Positions 44,581 through 53,060 of a stretch of 64,000 bases of DNA are shown here, in pieces. This DNA is from Roseivirga sp. BDSF3-8 (lineage in GTDB: Bacteria; Bacteroidota; Bacteroidia; Cytophagales; Cyclobacteriaceae). Below the pieces are notes generated by a model, which ran no database searches, was not told the DNA's origin, and saw nothing but the letters and a program-made list of their open reading frames with translations. Each line of letters opens with the position of its first letter. Position 1 is the stretch's first letter. Made by a program: the position numbers and the translations under genes. The stretch is taken from contig NZ_JBGNFV010000001.1 in NCBI RefSeq assembly GCF_041449215.1, positions 2,331,001 through 2,395,000 of the forward strand. Direction: 5' to 3'.

Positions 44581-45804
44581 TTAGGCGCCGGAATGTGCTG
44601 CTGTTTCTGCCTGCCGCGTAGTAAGCAGGGCCTGCTCAATATCCTTCACAGCCTCATCCAGCTCCTGCTCCGTAGTGAATCGGCCAAGTGAAAAGCGCAT
44701 CGTCTCCCTGGCTTCCTTTATCGTAAACCCTAATCGGCGAAGCACCACACTACCCTCATCCGTCCGGCTGGCAAATGATGAATAAATACTGGCCTGTACA
44801 CGCTTTAAGTGACCATTCAGAGTGGATGTTGGCGCATCTTCAAAACGTATTGAGGTCAAATGAGGAACACGGTGCTCCGGTTTTACAGCTATAGAGACAC
44901 CCGGTAGCCTTGTCAGTTTATCCTCAAACGTATCACGCAGTTTTTGTAATCGGCTGTTTTCCTCATCCATTTCAGCCCGTGCTATTCTGGCCCCCTCTCC
45001 CATGCCTACTATACCAGGTACATTCAGGTTACCGCTGCGCATAGCCCGCTGAAACATGCCCCCGTGTGTCTGCTGGGTGATTTTTACACGCCTCGGTTTC
45101 AGCGTACGCATATACAGAGCACCCACACCCATAGGACCATAAAACTTGTGCGCAGTGAATGACATCATATCTATTCGTTGGCCTACCACATCCACAGGTA
45201 TGCGACCCACTGCCTGAGATCCGTCCACAAATAATACCGGTGCCGCTATATGAGGCATACCCTGGCTCACCACGGCATTTTTTGCCCGTACCTTTTCACC
45301 CAAGGTCTCTATAGGCTGTATGGCACCCGTTTCGCCGTTTACCATTCCTATCGCCACCATCAGTGTATTACTGTTCAGGTGATCGTCTATGGCCTCCGTT
45401 AGTATCATACCACCTTTATCAGTAGGCAGGTAGCGGATTTCACACCCTAATTGCTGCAGATAATGACACAAGTCGCGGATTACCTGGTGTTCTCCACGGG
45501 TGGTAAGGATTTCAAAACCCTGGTCACCATACTCCATCTCAAGCCCTTTCATAGCCATATTCGCAGCTTCTGTGCCACCCGAGGTATACGTGAGCTCAAA
45601 GTGAGCGCAGCCAATCAGTTTTGCAATATGTCCCCCCGCTTCCTTTACGCCCTTAGCAGAAGCTTTGCCGAGAGAGTGCTGGCTGTGTATAGTGGCAAAT
45701 TTCTCAGTGAAGTATGGAAGCATGGCTTCCACCACCCTCTTATCCGTTGGGGTTGTTACATTATGATCCAGGAAAATTCCGTTATCGCCCATATACTGTT
45801 TCAT
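44581..45804 (-). CDS. NifS/IscS-like PLP enzyme lacking the catalytic cysteine
   Basis: The 407-residue protein belongs to the class V aminotransferase / cysteine desulfurase family. The N-terminus FLDHNVTTPTDKRVVEAMLP matches the usual LDNNATTP region with Asn to His and Ala to Val changes. The PLP-stacking His106 (RGEHQVI), ETGAIQPIE, and the Schiff-base Lys220 (SFTAHKFYGPMGVGALY) are kept. The loop that normally reads SGxAC, with the persulfide-forming cysteine, reads YSSFASRTDEG, with Ser346 at the cysteine position. Classical desulfurase activity is therefore unlikely. It lies 138 bases upstream of the three Cys-rich peptide genes on the same strand. A link with their maturation is possible but unproven. 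Confidence 0.85.
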   Translation of the reverse strand: MKQYMGDNGIFLDHNVTTPTDKRVVEAMLPYFTEKFATIHSQHSLGKASAKGVKEAGGHIAKLIGCAHFELTYTSGGTEAANMAMKGLEMEYGDQGFEILTTRGEHQVIRDLCHYLQQLGCEIRYLPTDKGGMILTEAIDDHLNSNTLMVAIGMVNGETGAIQPIETLGEKVRAKNAVVSQGMPHIAAPVLFVDGSQAVGRIPVDVVGQRIDMMSFTAHKFYGPMGVGALYMRTLKPRRVKITQQTHGGMFQRAMRSGNLNVPGIVGMGEGARIARAEMDEENSRLQKLRDTFEDKLTRLPGVSIAVKPEHRVPHLTSIRFEDAPTSTLNGHLKRVQASIYSSFASRTDEGSVVLRRLGFTIKEARETMRFSLGRFTTEQELDEAVKDIEQALLTTRQAETAAHSGA

Positions 45805-46182
45805 TTATCCCCTTAGGATAACGGGAGGAATAAAATAGTCAAGATTGAAAATAAAAAAGGAAAGGTATCCCTCAGGGAGCAGCATAGAGTAATCAATACA
45901 TCCATACTACCCGGGAGTAGAAAGCGCCTTTCAGAAGTAGAACTCACCCACCCCGACAAAGTTGGGTTAAAAAACGGGACACTTTCGCAGAATAAAATAG
46001 CTGTCAGTCAGGGGCTGGCATACTCCTTATTTGTTTCCCCACCTCATGCTTTCATGTATTTTCAAGCAATTGGATATCAATTATTTAAAACCATTGTAAA
46101 TAAAGAATGCCCTAAACAAACCTCCTTTTTTCAGGGTTTTATTACTGAATTGAATGTTTGATTTTTTAAACTAGGTATAGAT
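45805..46182. other. AT-rich intergenic region between divergent genes
   Basis: This 378-base stretch precedes the PLP enzyme (minus) and the 42-codon ORF (plus). It should hold promoters for both. A small inverted repeat (ACCCACCCC ... GTTGGGT) occurs near 45950. I see no gene. Confidence 0.35.
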
Positions 46183-46311
46183 ATGATACGCTACGAAGCT
46201 TTATATAACGCTACTGAACCAAGAGAATGTCCTGTATGCCATGCCAATGCGCTGCAGTCATGCCAGAAACCAGATTCTCCCCGCTGCCCACGCGATAAGC
46301 ACAGCGGCTAA
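46183..46311 (+). CDS. Small Cys-rich protein (42 codons)
   Basis: An open frame from ATG 46183 to TAA 46309-46311 encodes a 42-residue protein. It starts MIRYEALYNATEPRECPVCH and ends with RDKHSG. Its four cysteines are at 16, 19, 27 and 35; the CPVC pair could be half of a zinc site. No signal or Gly-Gly leader is visible. It is followed by a hairpin that overlaps the end of an inverted-repeat element. Because it is close to the peptide genes it may belong to that locus, but this is inference. Confidence 0.45.
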   Translation: MIRYEALYNATEPRECPVCHANALQSCQKPDSPRCPRDKHSG

Positions 46312-46328
46312 GCAATAGTATTAGAAGA

Positions 46329-46353
46329 AGAGGCTGTCTCAAAAGGCAGCCTC
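46329..46353 (+). terminator. Hairpin after the 42-codon gene
   Basis: AGAGGCTG pairs with CAGCCTCT around a loop of nine or ten bases, followed by TTCTTTTT. It could end the small gene's transcript. The left inverted repeat of the element at 46332-46543 forms part of it. Confidence 0.6.
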
Positions 46354-46543
46354 TTTCTTTTTATTTGAAATATAATTTTGAGTTTGCAAACTACCGTGGG
46401 GTTGACCTCGTCCGGAAGGAACCGTGGTTGCCATTTCCACGAAGTTAGTACCCGGTCACGTCCGACTTCGCTATGCAGAGTGTGAAGTAATTATCCTAAT
46501 CTTGCTTGGCATCAATAAAGGCCTTACTACTTTTGAGACAGCC
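46332..46543. mobile_element. MITE-like element with 14-bp terminal inverted repeats
   Basis: GGCTGTCTCAAAAG at 46332-46345 is the perfect reverse complement of CTTTTGAGACAGCC at 46530-46543. The similarity extends weakly outward (AGAAG against GGAAA). The roughly 212-base interior has no transposase frame and contains G-rich sequence unlike its neighbours. Ends of the GGCTGTCTCAAAA type are common in insertion sequences, so this is probably a non-autonomous remnant. It lies between the 42-codon gene and the 3' end of the cupredoxin gene. No target-site duplication was seen. Confidence 0.65.
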
Positions 46544-46549
46544 CCTTTT

Positions 46550-46951
46550 TTATTCCCTCTCCTCCACATTAATGATTCCCGTCGCCACAGCCTTTCCCTT
46601 AGCCACCTCGCAAACATACAAATAACTGCCTGCCTCATAAAAAGACATATTCCGGCTCTTGCCAGGTTCTATTCGGCCTATGTGAAATGAAGCCATGGTG
46701 GAAGAACGCTTAAGCAGGTAAGCATGAGCACTCTGCTCAGGAATAGACGTGACTATCTGCACACTGTCCGTATTATTGATCCAGCTTACTTCCTCACCTT
46801 TCTTGATAGTAACCACTCGAGGCTCCAACATCTGATTTCCTCTTATAGTCACATCAGCTATAGGTCGTTCCAGCCGGTATTGCTGAAAGACATTAAATAA
46901 AATCACGAGTACGCCAAATATGACGAGTAAGGTAAAAAACACCGATCGCAT
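46550..46951 (-). CDS. Membrane-anchored cupredoxin-like protein without full copper site
   Basis: The 133-residue protein has one N-terminal membrane helix (about residues 4-22). A beta-sandwich with cupredoxin-like strands follows (VTIKKGEEVSWINNTDSVQ, then YEAGSYLYVCEVAKGKAVATG). The Cys of the usual YxYxCxxH loop is kept, but the His that follows in plastocyanins and the axial Met are not found. Copper binding is therefore uncertain. The stop lies seven bases from the element's right repeat. It may have lost or changed its metal role. Confidence 0.6.
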   Translation of the reverse strand: MRSVFFTLLVIFGVLVILFNVFQQYRLERPIADVTIRGNQMLEPRVVTIKKGEEVSWINNTDSVQIVTSIPEQSAHAYLLKRSSTMASFHIGRIEPGKSRNMSFYEAGSYLYVCEVAKGKAVATGIINVEERE

Positions 46952-47132
46952 AGGGTGGGATGATCTACTTTAATAGTATAAGATTTATACAATAAAAAAG
47001 GACTTAAAACTAAAGCCTATTGGAAAAAGTCCTATTTCTGACCTGCATAATTGCCCTTGTAAGGTTTAGACTGCCTGGGTAGAAATTTTTTATGTTTTTT
47101 GCCGTTCATTAGCTGATAGCAAAGTCAAAAAT

Positions 47133-47699
47133 ATGAAAAACTTAGTTATACCCATCTTTCTGTTCGCCCTTATTAGTCTGTGTACTACAGATGCCACTGC
47201 CCAGGTAGGGGGTAATTTCCCCTTTCTTGAAGGGGAAACACTGGAAGACGCCATAGTATCACTACCAGAAGACACCAAAGGCAAATACACACTGGTAGGC
47301 CTGGCTTATTCAAAAAGGTCTGAGGATGAGCTCAACTCATGGCTCGTGCCCGTATACGATAAGTTTTTACGCTCATCTGAAGAAGCAGGTCTCTTTGCCA
47401 GCTTTACCTATGATGTGAATGTATATTTTGTCCCCATGTTTACCGGAGTCAAAAAAGTGGCTGCCGGTAGAGCCAAAAAGAAAGCAATCGAGAATATCGA
47501 CTCGCGCCTGCATCAGTACATTCTGTTTTACAAGGGAGATATCAAATCCTACAAAGACCAGCTTGACCTTGGCCGTAAGGACCGTCCTTACTTCTTTGTT
47601 CTCGATGAGAATGGTAAAGTCGTGTACGCCACTGAAGGTGGATATTCCGATAAAAAAATGGAAGAGATCACAGATATTCTGGACGAAGCGGAAGAATGA
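47133..47699 (+). CDS. Exported thioredoxin-like protein, unknown
   Basis: The 188-residue protein has a signal peptide (about 1-23, ending ATAQ). The body starts GGNFPFLEGETLEDA and shows a thioredoxin-like strand YTLVGLAYSKRSEDELNSWL. A later PYFFVLDENGKVVYATEGGY matches the end of thioredoxin-fold domains. No CxxC motif is present, so it is probably not a redox enzyme. It recalls the ATP10-like group. The mutM-like gene starts 49 bases after its stop. Confidence 0.65.
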   Translation: MKNLVIPIFLFALISLCTTDATAQVGGNFPFLEGETLEDAIVSLPEDTKGKYTLVGLAYSKRSEDELNSWLVPVYDKFLRSSEEAGLFASFTYDVNVYFVPMFTGVKKVAAGRAKKKAIENIDSRLHQYILFYKGDIKSYKDQLDLGRKDRPYFFVLDENGKVVYATEGGYSDKKMEEITDILDEAEE

Positions 47700-47748
47700 A
47701 CTGATCACAAACATTACTGTTCAGGCATGGTTTTTCTAAAAAATTACT

Positions 47749-48534
47749 ATGCCCGAATTACCCGAGGTAGAGACTTTCAAAACGTATTTCGATGCCACCT
47801 CATTGCATCAGAAAATCAGTAAAATAGAAACTGACGATCCTGTGGTACTAAGTGCCCCCGCCGATGAGATCAAAAAAGCTGCCGTAGGCCAATCATTCGA
47901 AAAGACAGAAAGAATAGGGAAGTACCTCTTTGCCCACCTATCTTCAGGTAAGGTCCTTGTTTTTCACTTCGGTATGACCGGACATCTCCGATATTTTAAG
48001 GATAAGGAAGATACCCCCAAATACACCCAGATACTCTTCTCTTTTCAGGAGGGTTTTCACCTGTCATTCATCATCAAAAGAAAATTTGCCCGGTTGGGGC
48101 TCGCAGATACTATAGAAGAATATCGGAGAAAGAAGAAGCTGGGTACCGATGCGACAGAACTTACCCCTTCAGAATTGGGGGAAGCTTTTTCAGGTAGGAA
48201 AGTAGCCGTTAAAACCGTACTGATGGACCAGTCAGTAGCCGCGGGCGTAGGCAACTGGATTGCCGATGATGTCCTGTTCCAAATAGGCATGCACCCCGAA
48301 AAGCCAGCCAATGAACTCACTAAAGATGAGGTCGAAAAAGTCTACAACAAGCTACAGGACATCCTAAAGCTCGCTATTGAGAAAGATGCCCACTACAGTG
48401 AATTTCCTGATTATTACCTCGTCAATCATCGAAGTAAAAAGGCAAAATGTCCCCACTGCGGTAAGCCCTTGCAAAACATAAAGGTCGGTGGCCGTAGTAC
48501 CTATTTCTGCCCAGCCAGGCAAAAGCCGGACTAG
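47749..48534 (+). CDS. mutM: Fpg/Nei-family DNA glycosylase
   Basis: This enzyme removes oxidised bases such as 8-oxoG or formamidopyrimidines and nicks the DNA. It starts with MPELPEVE (the Pro and Glu of the active site after Met removal). It has the catalytic Lys in RIGKYLF, the H2TH region around VAAGVGNWIADDVLFQ, and a zinc-finger end GRSTYFC. The last zinc ligand is unusual. The finger has CPHC (Cys234, Cys237) and Cys254, but CPxCQ is CPARQ here, so the fourth cysteine is Arg257. The gene is 261 residues. Its stop TAG lies in the palindrome CTAG, which also holds the stop of the convergent methyltransferase. Confidence 0.88.
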   Translation: MPELPEVETFKTYFDATSLHQKISKIETDDPVVLSAPADEIKKAAVGQSFEKTERIGKYLFAHLSSGKVLVFHFGMTGHLRYFKDKEDTPKYTQILFSFQEGFHLSFIIKRKFARLGLADTIEEYRRKKKLGTDATELTPSELGEAFSGRKVAVKTVLMDQSVAAGVGNWIADDVLFQIGMHPEKPANELTKDEVEKVYNKLQDILKLAIEKDAHYSEFPDYYLVNHRSKKAKCPHCGKPLQNIKVGGRSTYFCPARQKPD

Positions 48535-49265
48535 CTATTTGGGTGTCCGTAGAGCAGGAATACCGGAAAGGTAACCCCGCGTATCTCATCCTCCGGCCAG
48601 GTAGCAGAGAGTTCCTTTCTGACTTCCTCCACCAGTTCCCTGCCTGTTTCCTTTGCAGCCTTCTTTACCGCAGACCATGTGTTCAGGTAGTTGCATAAGC
48701 CGCTAAGGTTCCAATCCTCTTTTTGAGTAAAGTGCCGGGTATTCATTTCATAGGGAAACGGGATAGATGCATAACAAGATTCTATGTGCTTCCTCTCAGG
48801 CTGCCAGTACGGTTCAAGTGATGCATAAAATCTGTGAATGACAGCATCAGTTTCTTCATCTATATTCAGTAGCTCATAACCCCAGCAAGCCAGCAGCCCA
48901 TCCTTTTTGCAAACCCTGGACACTTCCCTGAAGAACCCGGAGAAATCAAACCAATGCAGGGCCTGAGCCACTGTAATCAGATCAAACGACTTATCTTCAA
49001 AACTCGTCTCCTCGGCCTGGTTCACATGGTAGTGAATATTTTCTGCAGCAACAGCATTGGATAGTTGCTGCCGGCTGATGTCGGTAGCTTCCACCTCTCT
49101 GAATGTTTTAGCTAGCTTGATAGCCGCCTGCCCGTTACCTGTCCCACAGTCCCACACCCGGTTTAACCCTGGACATTGAGAAAAAATAAACGCGTATAAC
49201 TCCTCCGGGTAGCCAGGCCGGTACGTCGCATAATCTTTTGCATGGCCGGAAAACAAGTCTTTCAC
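48531..49265 (-). CDS. Class I SAM-dependent methyltransferase
   Basis: The 244-residue protein has the UbiE/Methyltransf_11-type motifs. Motif I is VWDCGTGNGQAAIKL, followed by VEATDISRQQL (the acidic residue binding the SAM ribose) and FDLITVAQALHWFD (motif for the active-site strand). N-terminal FSGHAKDYATYRPGYP matches the family. The substrate is not known. The stop overlaps the convergent mutM stop in a 4-base palindrome. Confidence 0.83.
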   Translation of the reverse strand: MKDLFSGHAKDYATYRPGYPEELYAFIFSQCPGLNRVWDCGTGNGQAAIKLAKTFREVEATDISRQQLSNAVAAENIHYHVNQAEETSFEDKSFDLITVAQALHWFDFSGFFREVSRVCKKDGLLACWGYELLNIDEETDAVIHRFYASLEPYWQPERKHIESCYASIPFPYEMNTRHFTQKEDWNLSGLCNYLNTWSAVKKAAKETGRELVEEVRKELSATWPEDEIRGVTFPVFLLYGHPNS

Positions 49266-49328
49266 AATTGTACTGTCATTGATGGGGCAGTTCTCAATTT
49301 ATAGTAAATTTGATAGTAATAAAGCATT

Positions 49329-49943
49329 ATGGAGCAAACTACCTCATTAGGCTGGCACAGTGGACACCTGCTTATCGCAGGCCTCTGGGTGGCTTACTTT
49401 TCATTTCATAGCCTGCTTGCCAGCCGTCATGTCAAAGCATACCTACTTAGGGCAATGCCCTTTCTTGCAGGGCGCTACCGGCTCATTTATAACCTGATTG
49501 CCTTGTTTACCATCATCCCTGTTTTGCTTGCTGGTGCCGTGATTCAGGGACCCCGACTCCTTCCCCCCAATGACTTTTTACGCTATCTGGCAATGTTCTT
49601 TGCCACCTGGGGCGTAATAGTAGTCCGGCTCGCTTTTAAGGTTTTCGACTTCCGCCAGTTTATCGGATTCAGCCCGTATACCGAAGACGATGAAAAAGAA
49701 CTGAAAAAGGAAGGTATCTTATCAAAAATACGCCACCCAATTTATGCAGGGGCGCTGCTCATCGTAATAGGTTATGCCCTGTTTGCCCCCACCATCACCA
49801 ATTGGATCATCTGCTTTATTAGTGTGGTCTATATTTTTATAGGCATAAGAATAGAAGAAAAGCGGCTTATGGACCGCTTTGGAATTGAGTACAAAGAATA
49901 TAAAGAGAAAGTCCCAGCCCTCATTCCCAGGCTGGGCAGGTGA
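49329..49943 (+). CDS. Isoprenylcysteine carboxyl methyltransferase-like (ICMT/NnrU-like) membrane protein
   Basis: The 204-residue protein has about five or six hydrophobic segments. At the C-terminus it has the ICMT-like signature GILSKIRHPIYAGALL, RIEEKRLMDRFG and the motif EYKEYKEKVPALIPR. These bind SAM in membrane methyltransferases. The substrate is unknown. It is divergent from the methyltransferase at 48531-49265. Confidence 0.8.
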   Translation: MEQTTSLGWHSGHLLIAGLWVAYFSFHSLLASRHVKAYLLRAMPFLAGRYRLIYNLIALFTIIPVLLAGAVIQGPRLLPPNDFLRYLAMFFATWGVIVVRLAFKVFDFRQFIGFSPYTEDDEKELKKEGILSKIRHPIYAGALLIVIGYALFAPTITNWIICFISVVYIFIGIRIEEKRLMDRFGIEYKEYKEKVPALIPRLGR

Positions 49944-49949
49944 TAGTAA

Positions 49950-50714
49950 TTACTCCAGGAAGTCAGAGATGGCCGAGCCTTCCCCTTTGTCTTTGTTTTT
50001 ACCTCCTCCGCCTATAGTTTCTACTAAACGCCCAAGCGGTAGAGACTGTAGCCAAACTTTACCTGACCCTTTGAGAGTGGTAAGAAACAGGCCCTCACCG
50101 CCAAAAAGCATACTCTTCAGTCCGCCGGCACGATCAATAGAATAGTCTACAGAAGACTCCATCCCTACAAGACATCCGGTATCTACCCGGAGCGTTTCGT
50201 TATCCAGTTGCTTCTCCAGGATCATACCCCCTGCATGCATAAAGGCCATCCCGTCGCCGCTTAGTTTCTGAAATACAAAGCCTTCCCCAAATAAGCCGGC
50301 ACCCAATTTTTTACTCATGGATATGGAAATCTTGGTGCCCAATGCCGCGCATAGAAAAGCGTCCTTTTGTACCACTACCTGGTTGTTGTATAATTGGCTC
50401 AGGTCCAATGGGATGATTGAGCCGGGAAAAGGGGCGGCAAAAGCTACTTTAGCCCGGGAGGCGCCGTCATTTGTAAACCGGGTTACAAATACCGATTCAC
50501 CGCTAATCACCCGTGCACCAGCCGATACCAGTTTGCCCAGAAACCCCTGGTTTGGCTCCGATCCATCACCCATTTTGGTTTCAAACCGGATACCGTCGTC
50601 CATATACAACATGGCCCCGGCTTCTGCTATAACAGCTTCACCGGGGTCAAGTATAATTTCTGCTACCTGGATTGATTCACCCAGGATCTTATAGTCTATT
50701 TCGTGTGCGTGCAT
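49950..50714 (-). CDS. AIM24 / TIGR00266 family protein
   Basis: The 254-residue protein shows the beta-rich AIM24 fold, with the repeated pattern DPGEAVIAEAGAMLYMDDG and ESVFVTRFTNDG. Later family segments are IPLDLSQL, VVQKDAFLCA and GEGLFLTTLKGSG. The family function is not known; relatives are linked to membranes or stress. The ATG at 50714 is chosen because it overlaps the upstream stop by one base (TGATG), which indicates coupling. An in-frame TTG at 50717 would be less suitable. Confidence 0.85.
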   Translation of the reverse strand: MHAHEIDYKILGESIQVAEIILDPGEAVIAEAGAMLYMDDGIRFETKMGDGSEPNQGFLGKLVSAGARVISGESVFVTRFTNDGASRAKVAFAAPFPGSIIPLDLSQLYNNQVVVQKDAFLCAALGTKISISMSKKLGAGLFGEGFVFQKLSGDGMAFMHAGGMILEKQLDNETLRVDTGCLVGMESSVDYSIDRAGGLKSMLFGGEGLFLTTLKGSGKVWLQSLPLGRLVETIGGGGKNKDKGEGSAISDFLE

Positions 50715-50953
50715 CAATTACCCTCTTCTTTTTCGTCCTCAGATTCTTCATCACGCATCACTCTACCCGTATCCTTATTAATATCGTCGCGGTCGCGTAG
50801 CTTCTTGTCGTCCACCTTCCGATTAAGGAACTGGTTGATTTTATCTATATCAAAGTTGGTTTTTATTTCCCCGAAGCTATCAATCTTTATATCGAAGCCC
50901 GTAAGCTCCGGGTCTACCTTTGGTCTTTTATCTTCTGACTTTTTTTTTGCCAT
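50714..50953 (-). CDS. Small charged conserved protein, unknown
   Basis: The 79-residue protein starts MAKKKSEDKRPKVDPELTG and ends with RDEESEDEKEEGN. The middle GFDIKIDSFGEIKTNFD looks folded. It lies 12 bases after gltX and directly before the AIM24 gene, so it is part of a small operon. I recognise no domain. Confidence 0.7.
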   Translation of the reverse strand: MAKKKSEDKRPKVDPELTGFDIKIDSFGEIKTNFDIDKINQFLNRKVDDKKLRDRDDINKDTGRVMRDEESEDEKEEGN

Positions 50954-50965
50954 GGCTCTCTGTTT

Positions 50966-52516
50966 TTATTTAGAGATGACCTGGCCCTCCAGTTTAGACA
51001 GTGCGTTATCAATTCTCAGAATCACTTCATCCTTACCCAGGATAGAAATAATATCCATAAGGTCAGGCCCCGCACCCTTCCCGGTAATGGCCAGTCGTAC
51101 TGCTTGCATAACCCGGCCCATCTTTATATTGTTTTTTTCCAGTGTCTCAGTAAGCACACTTTTGGCCGTCTCAGGAGTGAGATTATCCACATCTGCCAGG
51201 GCCTTCTTATATTCAGTCAGAGCCAGGACTGCTTCATCCGTCCACTTTTTCTTCACCACTTTCTCATCATAAGAATCAGGGGTGACGAATAAAAATTTGG
51301 CATCTGTCCAGAACTGGCCGGGGAACGTTACACGCTCCTTCATTATTTCACAAACCCTGATTATCCGCTCATCAGATGCCTCAATTCCTTCCTGGTTCAG
51401 GCTTTCGCGAAGGTACCCCGCCAGTTGCTCACCAGACTTGGTTTTGATGTACTGTTCGTTATACCACTTAGCCTTATCAATGTCAAACTTTGTACCCGAT
51501 TTGCCTATTCGCTCGATGGAAAAAGCTTCAATCAACTCATCCATAGAGAATATTTCCTGTTCCGTACCTGGGTTCCAACCCAAAAATGCCAGGAAGTTGA
51601 TAGATGCCTCTGGTAAAAACCCAAACTCGCGGAAGCCCTCTACCTTTTCACCTGTTTCAGGCTCCGTCCATTCCAGAGGAAATATAGGGAACCCATGTTT
51701 TTCAGCATCACGCTTGCTCAGCTTACCGTTACCATCAGGCTTTAGTATAAGAGGCAAATGAGCAAACTGTGGCATGCTATCCTCCCAGCCAAGAAAACGG
51801 TACAGTAGTACGTGCAGTGGTGCACTGGGGAGCCACTCCTCACCGCGTATCACATGCGTGATGCCCATCATATGGTCATCCACCACGTTCGCCAGGTGAT
51901 AAGTAGGCATTCCGTCAGACTTCATCAGGATCTTGTCATCTATAGCAGTAGAGTGGACCATCACCCATCCTCTAACCATATCATTCAGGCGGACTTCCTC
52001 CTTCTTAGGCACCTTCAGTCTGATCACATAAGGCTCACCAGAATCGATACGCTGCTTTACCTCTTCAGCAGACAGCGTAAGAGAGTTTTTCATTGTCGTA
52101 CGCGTGATCGCGTTATACTGAGGCTGATCCACACGGGCCGCCTTTAGCCGCTCACGCATTGCATCCAACTCCTCAGGTGTATCAAATGCATAGTAGGCAT
52201 TTCCTTCTTCAACAAGCTTTTCTGCATACTGGCGGTAATGCTCTTTCCGCTCACTCTGGCGATATGGACCATACTCGCCCCCCTCTTTGATGCCCTCATC
52301 CATTTTAATGCCCAGCCAGTCCAGCGCTTCCATGATATACTCCTCCGTTCCCGGCACATATCTCGTCTGGTCCGTGTCCTCTATACGAAGGAGCATCTTA
52401 CCTCCGCTTTTACGGGCAAACAGGTAATTATAAAGGGCAGTTCTGACACCACCTATATGAAGGGCTCCCGTTGGGCTGGGAGCAAAACGTACTCTAACTT
52501 CCTTATTCATGGGCAT
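50966..52516 (-). CDS. gltX: Glutamyl-tRNA synthetase
   Basis: This enzyme attaches glutamate to tRNA-Glu. The protein has the HIGH-type motif FAPSPTGALHIGGVRT at the start, RIEDTDQTR, and the KMSKS-type motif GNGKLSKRDAEKHG near residue 280. The length of 516 residues is normal for the Bacteroidota form. The start may be the first Met or the third residue. Its tail is followed by the small-protein and AIM24 genes, so all three may share a transcript. Confidence 0.96.
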   Translation of the reverse strand: MPMNKEVRVRFAPSPTGALHIGGVRTALYNYLFARKSGGKMLLRIEDTDQTRYVPGTEEYIMEALDWLGIKMDEGIKEGGEYGPYRQSERKEHYRQYAEKLVEEGNAYYAFDTPEELDAMRERLKAARVDQPQYNAITRTTMKNSLTLSAEEVKQRIDSGEPYVIRLKVPKKEEVRLNDMVRGWVMVHSTAIDDKILMKSDGMPTYHLANVVDDHMMGITHVIRGEEWLPSAPLHVLLYRFLGWEDSMPQFAHLPLILKPDGNGKLSKRDAEKHGFPIFPLEWTEPETGEKVEGFREFGFLPEASINFLAFLGWNPGTEQEIFSMDELIEAFSIERIGKSGTKFDIDKAKWYNEQYIKTKSGEQLAGYLRESLNQEGIEASDERIIRVCEIMKERVTFPGQFWTDAKFLFVTPDSYDEKVVKKKWTDEAVLALTEYKKALADVDNLTPETAKSVLTETLEKNNIKMGRVMQAVRLAITGKGAGPDLMDIISILGKDEVILRIDNALSKLEGQVISK

Positions 52517-52582
52517 GATATTCTCAAAAATCGCTGTTGAATGCGCAAATTAATAATAATTAAGAAAACGGCAGGAAGGTCG

Positions 52583-53056
52583 CTACTCGAATACAGGCAA
52601 CAGCCTAAGGCGACATTCCTCCAGGGCTCTGCTGAATGAGACCCTGGCAACGGCATAGCAGGAAACCCCCGTTATTATGCCAATCAGCGCATAAAGGAGT
52701 TGTTCCTGGACCAGAAAAATTACCGCCGTTAGTAACGAAACTGTCAGGGCAAACCATAGAAAAGCTCTGGTACTCGGAAATAAGGAATAGCTGATGTGTA
52801 TAATACACCCCTTCCTGGTTTCTTCCACAGAGCCCCCCACCAGAGGAAGAAAAGAGTTGGAATGCTTTACCCTGCGACTGATCCGAAAATGTCCCTTTTT
52901 AACCTGTCCGTTAAATAAAAACTCATCTTTTTCCTTATAAGCAGCCATTGGCTGGTTATGAGACAGGGGATAGACCACCTGATAAAGTCGCTCGCGCACC
53001 TCTTTTTCAGAAAGTGGTAATATCAGCATTTCTGTGTGCCCGGGGAGCAATCCCAT
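52583..53056 (-). CDS. Two-helix membrane protein, unknown
   Basis: The 157-residue protein has an N-terminal soluble region of about 90 residues with a beta pattern (FLFNGQVKKGHFRISRRV). Two membrane helices follow near the C-terminus (about 98-117 and 121-140). It lies just after the RidA gene with a four-base gap, so it is probably in the same transcript. No family is recognised. Confidence 0.65.
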   Translation of the reverse strand: MGLLPGHTEMLILPLSEKEVRERLYQVVYPLSHNQPMAAYKEKDEFLFNGQVKKGHFRISRRVKHSNSFLPLVGGSVEETRKGCIIHISYSLFPSTRAFLWFALTVSLLTAVIFLVQEQLLYALIGIITGVSCYAVARVSFSRALEECRLRLLPVFE

Positions 53057-53060
53057 TCTT

